Below are positions 58,788-64,000 of a stretch of DNA of 64,000 nucleotides, one piece after another (position 1 is the first letter of the stretch; every line of letters starts with the position of its first letter). Below the pieces are notes generated by a model. The model was given only the letters and a program-made list of their open reading frames with translations, searched no databases and was not told the origin of the DNA. The DNA is from Ciona intestinalis (Eukaryota; Chordata; Ascidiacea; Phlebobranchia; Cionidae): contig NC_020167.2 of assembly GCF_000224145.3 (NCBI RefSeq), positions 4,207,027-4,271,026 of the forward strand, given 5' to 3'. Made by a program: the position numbers and the translations under genes.

Positions 58788-61700
58788 ATGGCGCAAAATA
58801 AATACGATCTTCTACTGGTGCCGAATTCACCCAACAAAACTATTCGACAACAGCCTTGGTAAGATATTTTCTATAAAATTTCAATAGTATTCCAACGCTA
58901 TAAGGTGTAAATTAATAATAAGTAAATAAAATAGTAGTGTTACCTTTGCTCTATGGAACTTTTCACATCACCAACAGTAATTCCAAACATAATTGAATGA
59001 ATAAATGTAACTTTTATTCTTACGTGGCCACAAAAATAGCCACGACGGGCCTTCAACCAATAACCTCTGGGTTAGAGGCAGATGCACTAACCACTTGGCA
59101 AGGGCGCCAGAATTTCTCTACAAATAACAAGTAAAAACAAACGATGAATAACACAGGTACAAAGAACGATTAAGGACAAAATACATCAAACAACGTTCAA
59201 AAAAAGAAGGATCAGAGAGTCTTGTTGGTAGAAACTGGATCTTACTCCGCAGTGGAATTGATGACTTCAGAGACGGTTTGCCCCCTGAGTTTGATGGGAA
59301 ATTCTTTGTGGAGGTAAAAGGAGAATTTCTGATAGGTATTGTAAATTGTATTGAGTTAGGATAGAATTATTAATTTTTTATAAATGTGCTGGGTTAATGA
59401 GCAACTCAATAAAAATAATTTAAACTGTCCTATGCTGTTTTTGCTTGGAAGAAATAATTCCTACTGACCTACTATATTTGTTTTAATGTGTATGTATGGT
59501 TTTGCCTAGTTGATTCCACACCCTAAAACATTGTAAGGTTCTTGTTTTATTTTCGTTGTTGTACATTATGTCAGATTAGTATTATGAAGTAACACAACAC
59601 TTATACTACATATTTGTAATGCAGGGTTCCAAAGGGATTTCTCCAGTGATCAGTCATAGCAAGGATACGTTATCCAGTCGATTACGAAGAAATAATGTCA
59701 AAGCAAGGTGAAGTAGATAAAATATGACTGTTAACTTAATTTTAAAAGTCACTCTGTTTGTGTTCATAGCTAATTTAGAGTGCAGTACTAAATAATAAAT
59801 CTAATTATTCTTTCCTGCATGCTTTACTGTGGGTAAATAAAATTTTGGTAAAAATATTGAATGGTCAAGTGGTAGTACTATTTATTTTAGTGTTTTTTTT
59901 ATGCGTAATTATTTGTATATGAATCTACTTTTAATGTATCCAGGCGACCACGTCCATCACTCACTAAGTCTCAAGCTTGCTTGGATAAAAGCTTACCACT
60001 CCAACAAAAGCGTAGAGATCATATTAATGAGGTTGAATACGGACTTACACAGCACCCACTTGCTCTTTACCCCCACCTTGAGGAAGGCATGTCTCCTGAA
60101 GTAAGCTATAAGTGACCATTGAATTACTACCCATTTTAAAGATATTTTAAAGATAAAAAGATAATTTAAAGATATTTTATAGATATAAAATATTTTAAAG
60201 ATATTCTAGATAATAGATATATAAAACTGCAGTTTGTATTGCTAATGTTTAAATTCATTTTGATTCTATACTTCTCAGTTGTTTGAAGAAATTGTTGATC
60301 TTCTTGATCCGGCAATGAATCCTGACCTTGACAGTGAAGAGGAAGATGAGTTCATCGAAGAAGGAAGAAAGACAACAACTGGAACCGATGCTAGTTTTGC
60401 CAGGTATGATTAATTAGTGGTTAAATTGCATATTCTTTACATTGTCTGAATAAAAATCTTCAGTTGAATATAGATTTATTATAATGCATGTGATTATATG
60501 AACTAGGAATGTACTGGGTTTTTGACTGGTTCATTTATATTTACAGATCAAACATACTTGAAGCAAGCCAGGAGTTATCAAGCATTGAAAGTCTGAAAAG
60601 GTAAGGAATTTAGTATTCCAAATTTGGTAATGTGAAGAGTATTTTCACCTTTAAAAAAATTCCTCTTTTAAGAGTTATAATTAGAAAACTGATGTGTTCT
60701 TTGACTTAATGCAGTTTGATCGATGAATCTAAGCCTCGGAATCCGTACAAATGGATTCTGAGGAAAGATACACTTCAAAAGGATGAAAAGAAGGGGATAA
60801 AGAAGCGGCCAACCTCTCCGTCACAAGATGAGCATATCAAAAAGGTGATGAGTGATATTACCTGATTTTATCACTATCTTAGTAGTGTTTTACACCATTC
60901 AGAATAGAATGATTCTATAATAGTGTCTCATATCTTTACTTTCTAATGATGATTATTTGTTTAGGTGACAAAGGAATTTTGTGATTGGGTAACTGATTTA
61001 GGGGGGGAGAGCAATAATGTGGAGGAATCAACCATCATGAGTTTATTTGCTAGTGGGTATGAGACGAAACCTGCACTCTCCGTTCCTATCCATGTGGTTG
61101 AGCTATCAAGTGTTCCTGCAGAACTGCGAGAGTCAGCAGGGTTGTCTCCAAGAGGATCGGCAAAGAAGAGTTATCCTTCTTCAGCTACTCCAACTGCTAC
61201 AGTTACAGTATGTTAAAATTATGAATTGATAAATTTTAAAAATTTACATTATTATAAACTTAAACAAACAGAACACAGTGCAACCTGAGTATGAGCCGAG
61301 TTGGGTCAAGATAAAATATGGAGCTTGGTATCTTGAACCAAAGACATGGCGAGTTAGAGCTGAAGATGAAGTTCTGGAAGATCCGGAAGAAGTTGCAAAG
61401 CGAGAGATGAGTGAATCAAAGCAAAAGAGCACGGAGATGGATAATCAACTTGCACCATTGCACGGGGCAAGAGCATTTAGGTTGTTTGAATGTTTGGCAA
61501 CATATAAAAAATTAAAAATGTTACATGAAATGAATTAACAGGACTAGTTATGTTTTTTGTAAAAGTTGTTGGTGAATTAATCATGAGTTTATTGTGTAGG
61601 ACTTTTCTTGAAAGAAACAACCGAAGGAAGCCGGAGTTCATGAACAAAGTTTCTGACTTGCAAGATGAAGAAGATGACAGGAATGATGTCACGCAGCCAA

Positions 61701-61792
61701 ACAAATATGAACGAACATCAACGAGAGGGACAACTCGTGCTTACTCTGGCATAACTTCACGTTCCATTGCGTCGTCGATCGGAAACAGATGA
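58788..61792 (+). CDS. FAM47E: FAM47E-like protein (473 aa)
   Basis: Ten exons 58788-58858, 59157-59313, 59625-59707, 59944-60100, 60279-60403, 60547-60600, 60715-60844, 60965-61207, 61272-61480, 61600-61792. Aligns with human FAM47E in order: NWILLRSGIDDFRDGLPP, LTQHPLALYPHLEEGMSPEL followed by EEIVDLLDP, YETKPALSVPIHVVELSSVP with AELRESAGLS, YEPSWVKIKYGAWYLEPKTW and LHGARAFRTFLERNNRRKPE. Human FAM47E is linked to PRMT5 and chromatin. The vertebrate family also includes testis-expressed FAM47A-C; this single copy may represent the ancestral form. Acidic cluster DSEEEDEFIEEG near residue 210. Same strand as its neighbours; only 378 bp separate it from the EGF gene. Confidence 0.88.
59028..59112 (-). 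repeat. tRNA-like SINE head fragment
   Basis: Read in reverse: GCCCTTGCCAAGTGGTTAGT (A box) and GGTTATTGGTTGAAGGCCC (B box). Lies in the first intron of the FAM47E-like gene. Confidence 0.6.
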
Positions 61793-61973
61793 CGAAAATG
61801 CTCCGTTTTTATATTCTATTTTTTTAACATTTACACTTGAAATGTCTGCACAGTAGAAGATTTGCAAATATGTGTTTTATGATTGTAGAAGTATATAGCG
61901 TTAATGAGTTTTTCTGCTAACGCTATTGAACTGCCAAATTGAGAAGAAAATGATATTTACGGTAAAGATCATT

Positions 61974-61979
61974 AATAAA
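61974..61979 (+). terminator. Poly(A) signal AATAAA after the FAM47E-like gene
   Basis: 182 bases after the stop and 190 bases before the next start codon on the same strand. Confidence 0.5.
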
Positions 61980-62169
61980 GGTTTTGTACCTCGCGCCGTG
62001 AGGCTGGGATTACCACAAGCTGCGACCACAGGTCTGTCGCGGGTTGTGAACAAAGCCATGTATTGTGACGTACATAATCCTGCCAAAGGCGTTCGCCAAC
62101 GGCAACGCTACGCAGAACGAACAAACAGTTTAACCTTTGGAAATCAAGAACATTATTTCAAATGATAGT

Positions 62170-63002
62170 ATGAAGGTTGCGTTTGTGGTTTTATCTCTAC
62201 TCGTCATTGGTAAGTCTTAACTTATATTTCTTATATATTAAAGTTTATTTACCGTGTTATACAACGTTGTAGGGATGTTCATTTTTAAACGTATCGATTA
62301 ACAATTGCCTTGGGTTTTAAACTGCATGTCCAAAGTAGTGTTTCTGTATATAGTGAAGCCTGAAACTGTTTGTCATGAGGTATCTCTTTCATTAACTTTC
62401 AACTGCACCTTAGGTAGCTAGACTTTACCAATAACACCTTGTTTTCTCTTTCTTATGTAGAATTGTACAAATATACAACGTATGAATAATTAAACTAGTA
62501 CTTATTGTCAGGTGCATACTGCCAGTCTACCAGTCCAAGACCATCAAATTGTGTAAGAAAAGTCTGGAGAGGATGCAATGTGCGCACGAATGGAAAATGT
62601 GCTTGTAAAAAGAAATCAGCATGCATCAATCCTTTTGTATATAGGACAAAACGGACGTGCAGACGATTAAACAGTAATTTTGTGTTTTTGTTTCATAAAT
62701 AGTATGAAGGGGAAGGGGAGAATTGAAAAATATTAATCAATAACTTTGATTTGCAGGAAATATTTGCAGAACTCACCCCTGCCAAAATCATGGGTACTGT
62801 CAACCAATGCAAGGGCGACAGTTTAAATGTCAATGCTTTGGTACAGGGTTTTACGGAAAGAACTGTGAGACAGGTTTGTAATAGCAATTTTATTTGTAAT
62901 GATCTTATAACTTAATTTCATATTTACTTTAAAGCTTGCCCAGAACGGAATCCACATGACTCCCAGTTGTGGAAGTTTCCTCAAGAATGTATTTCTGTGT
63001 GA
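62170..63002 (+). CDS. Small secreted EGF-like protein (128 aa), unrecognised
   Basis: Four exons 62170-62209, 62512-62673, 62757-62873, 62935-63002, all joined in phase 1. Residues 1-17 are a clean signal peptide (MKVAFVVLSLLVIGAYC). Exon 2 encodes a six-Cys module with spacing C..C..CAC..C..C (NCVRKVWRGCN, GKCACKKKSACINPF, TCRRLN) that I cannot name. Exon 3 is one EGF-like domain (ICRTHPCQNHGYCQPM, FKCQCFGTGFYGKNCE). The last exon gives a short tail with two more cysteines (ACPERNPHDSQLW ... PQECISV). No membrane helix, so probably a diffusible ligand or matrix factor. The module in exon 2 is strongly basic, which would suit heparan sulfate binding (inference). Confidence 0.8.
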
Positions 63003-63607
63003 ATCATGAAATTTCTGGCAGTTGCTGCCTATATTATGCTTTGCATGCAATGAGCTGTTAAATAGGTTTTGCACTTTCAGCTTTACTTGTACCTTTTGAT
63101 TTAAACTGTTTATTACTCTAACTCCAATGGAGTGATAAAGAGTAAATAGTAACTGTATTTATTTTACAGTTTTTGTATTATATATATTATGCTTCATAAG
63201 TAAAATAAAATTTCAAGACAAAACAACATGCTAAATGATTTGGCAATATCAATTATAAGTGATTACAACGTACAGTTTTAAGTGTGCTTTGCTAAAAAAT
63301 ATACTATGAATTGAAACAGAAACCACATATCTAAAGATAACCACAAGATGAAATTTTTTTTCTTCATGTCATTGCATTTGTTAATCACAAGAATAAAATC
63401 AAGTACACATTGTGCATGGCAACAAAAGCAAGTCTGTGCAGTTTGGACTAGATAATTTTACAGTACAAATTATCTACACCATATTAAGAAATAAAGTGAT
63501 TACAATTTTTGGTACAGTATAAGAGAGTGGTATAGAATGATAAACATGGCTTAACACTAACCACTACATTTAAAAACAACAACAAATGAAATATTTTTTT
63601 AAAGCAA
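63003..63607. other. Convergent 3' region (EGF gene and SCOC)
   Basis: AT-rich sequence between facing stop codons, with a poly(A) signal for the EGF gene; nothing else seen. Confidence 0.6.
63204..63209 (+). terminator. Poly(A) signal AATAAA of the EGF gene
   Basis: About 200 bases after the stop codon in AT-rich sequence. Confidence 0.5.
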
Positions 63608-63837
63608 TTATTTTGTCCGCCCTTTAGATTTTGTGCTTGATTGTTGAAACACTGAAGAGCTTGACATTAAGTTATCAATGTATTTTCCTAAAACTTCATT
63701 TTCTGACTTGAGTTTAATATTTTCTTCCTTTACTGAATCAACACGTTGGGATAGATCTTCAAGGGTGTTTTGCAACTGAAGAATTTCACCAATTACTCTC
63801 GCCTTTTCAGCGACTTCATCAGGACTGTCATCTTTGT
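63608..63837 (-). CDS. SCOC: Short coiled-coil protein (SCOC), last exon; gene continues past the right edge
   Basis: The exon starts after a TTTCTTAG acceptor and reads [20 protein letters not shown], then [20 protein letters not shown] and [13 protein letters not shown], ending in a basic STKSKGRTK. This is the conserved C-terminal coiled coil of SCOC (human LQHTLEDLSARVDAVKEENL). Family role: Golgi-located coiled coil that binds Arl1-type GTPases and FEZ1 and takes part in autophagy control. The open frame runs on to a Met at 63853, but the acceptor and phase suggest that the true first exon lies beyond the window. Confidence 0.92.
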
Positions 63838-64000
63838 CTAAGAAACATACCATTTATATGTGTTGTGTAGGTTACAGTAGTAACAGTAATACAGTATATA
63901 GGCCTAGTCAAACTTTGGGGGTATGTAGTCAAATTTGAAGCATGTAATTTCATAATTTGCAATCCCTGTTTTATTAACAGTCTTAAAAATAATTTTATGA

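Noticed and set aside
61926-62165. 79-codon open frame ending just before the EGF gene start
   Set aside because: Overlaps the poly(A) signal of the previous gene and has no signal peptide or domain; could be an upstream frame but is not supported.

Overview
The window looks like gene-dense, AT-rich, intron-rich genomic DNA of a tunicate, most likely a Ciona species. The basis is: chordate-type proteins (SLC30A9, BORCS5, SCOC, C7orf25/UPF0415, FAM47E-like) cut by many short GT-AG introns; tightly packed same-strand genes with splice acceptors just before the start codons, as expected for spliced-leader trans-splicing; and a swarm of about 195-bp TA-flanked MITEs of a kind known in Ciona. I named the species from memory of these families; no search was run.

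Layout: (1) 1-2085, minus: 5' half of an ornithine decarboxylase gene running off the left edge. (2) 2086-5447: intergenic, with MITEs, a TTAA-flanked inverted-repeat element and two long palindromes. (3) 5448-13526, plus: a 14-exon secreted protein with two trefoil domains, about eight thrombospondin type-1 repeats, a Thr/Pro-rich linker and a C-terminal von Willebrand A domain. (4) 14258-22647, minus: C7orf25, BORCS5 and SLC30A9 in that transcriptional order, separated by about 360-440 bp, a candidate operon. (5) 22648-27788: mostly repeats, plus a doubtful small spliced transcript. (6) 27789-47107, minus: three tandem paralogous genes (453, about 352 and 311 residues). Each has a signal peptide, one ten-cysteine GDNF-receptor-alpha/GAS1-like domain, a variable linker, one membrane helix and a short basic tail. 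(7) 47108-54682: 7.6 kb with no supported gene. (8) 54683-63002, plus: a Renilla-luciferase-like haloalkane dehalogenase, a decayed extra copy of one of its exons, a FAM47E-like gene and a small secreted EGF protein. (9) 63608-64000, minus: last exon of SCOC.

The multi-exon gene models were built by hand: exon lengths and phases add up to an open frame through every junction, and each was compared from memory with the named family. Exon ends may be off by a base or two. The most unusual content is the tandem GDNF-receptor-like family, whose first three exons and membrane exon keep nearly constant lengths while the linker and tail differ greatly. Others are the trefoil/TSP1/vWA architecture, the strong excess of the octamer TGACGTCA, and a hAT-like element nested in a SINE with a perfect 8-bp target duplication.
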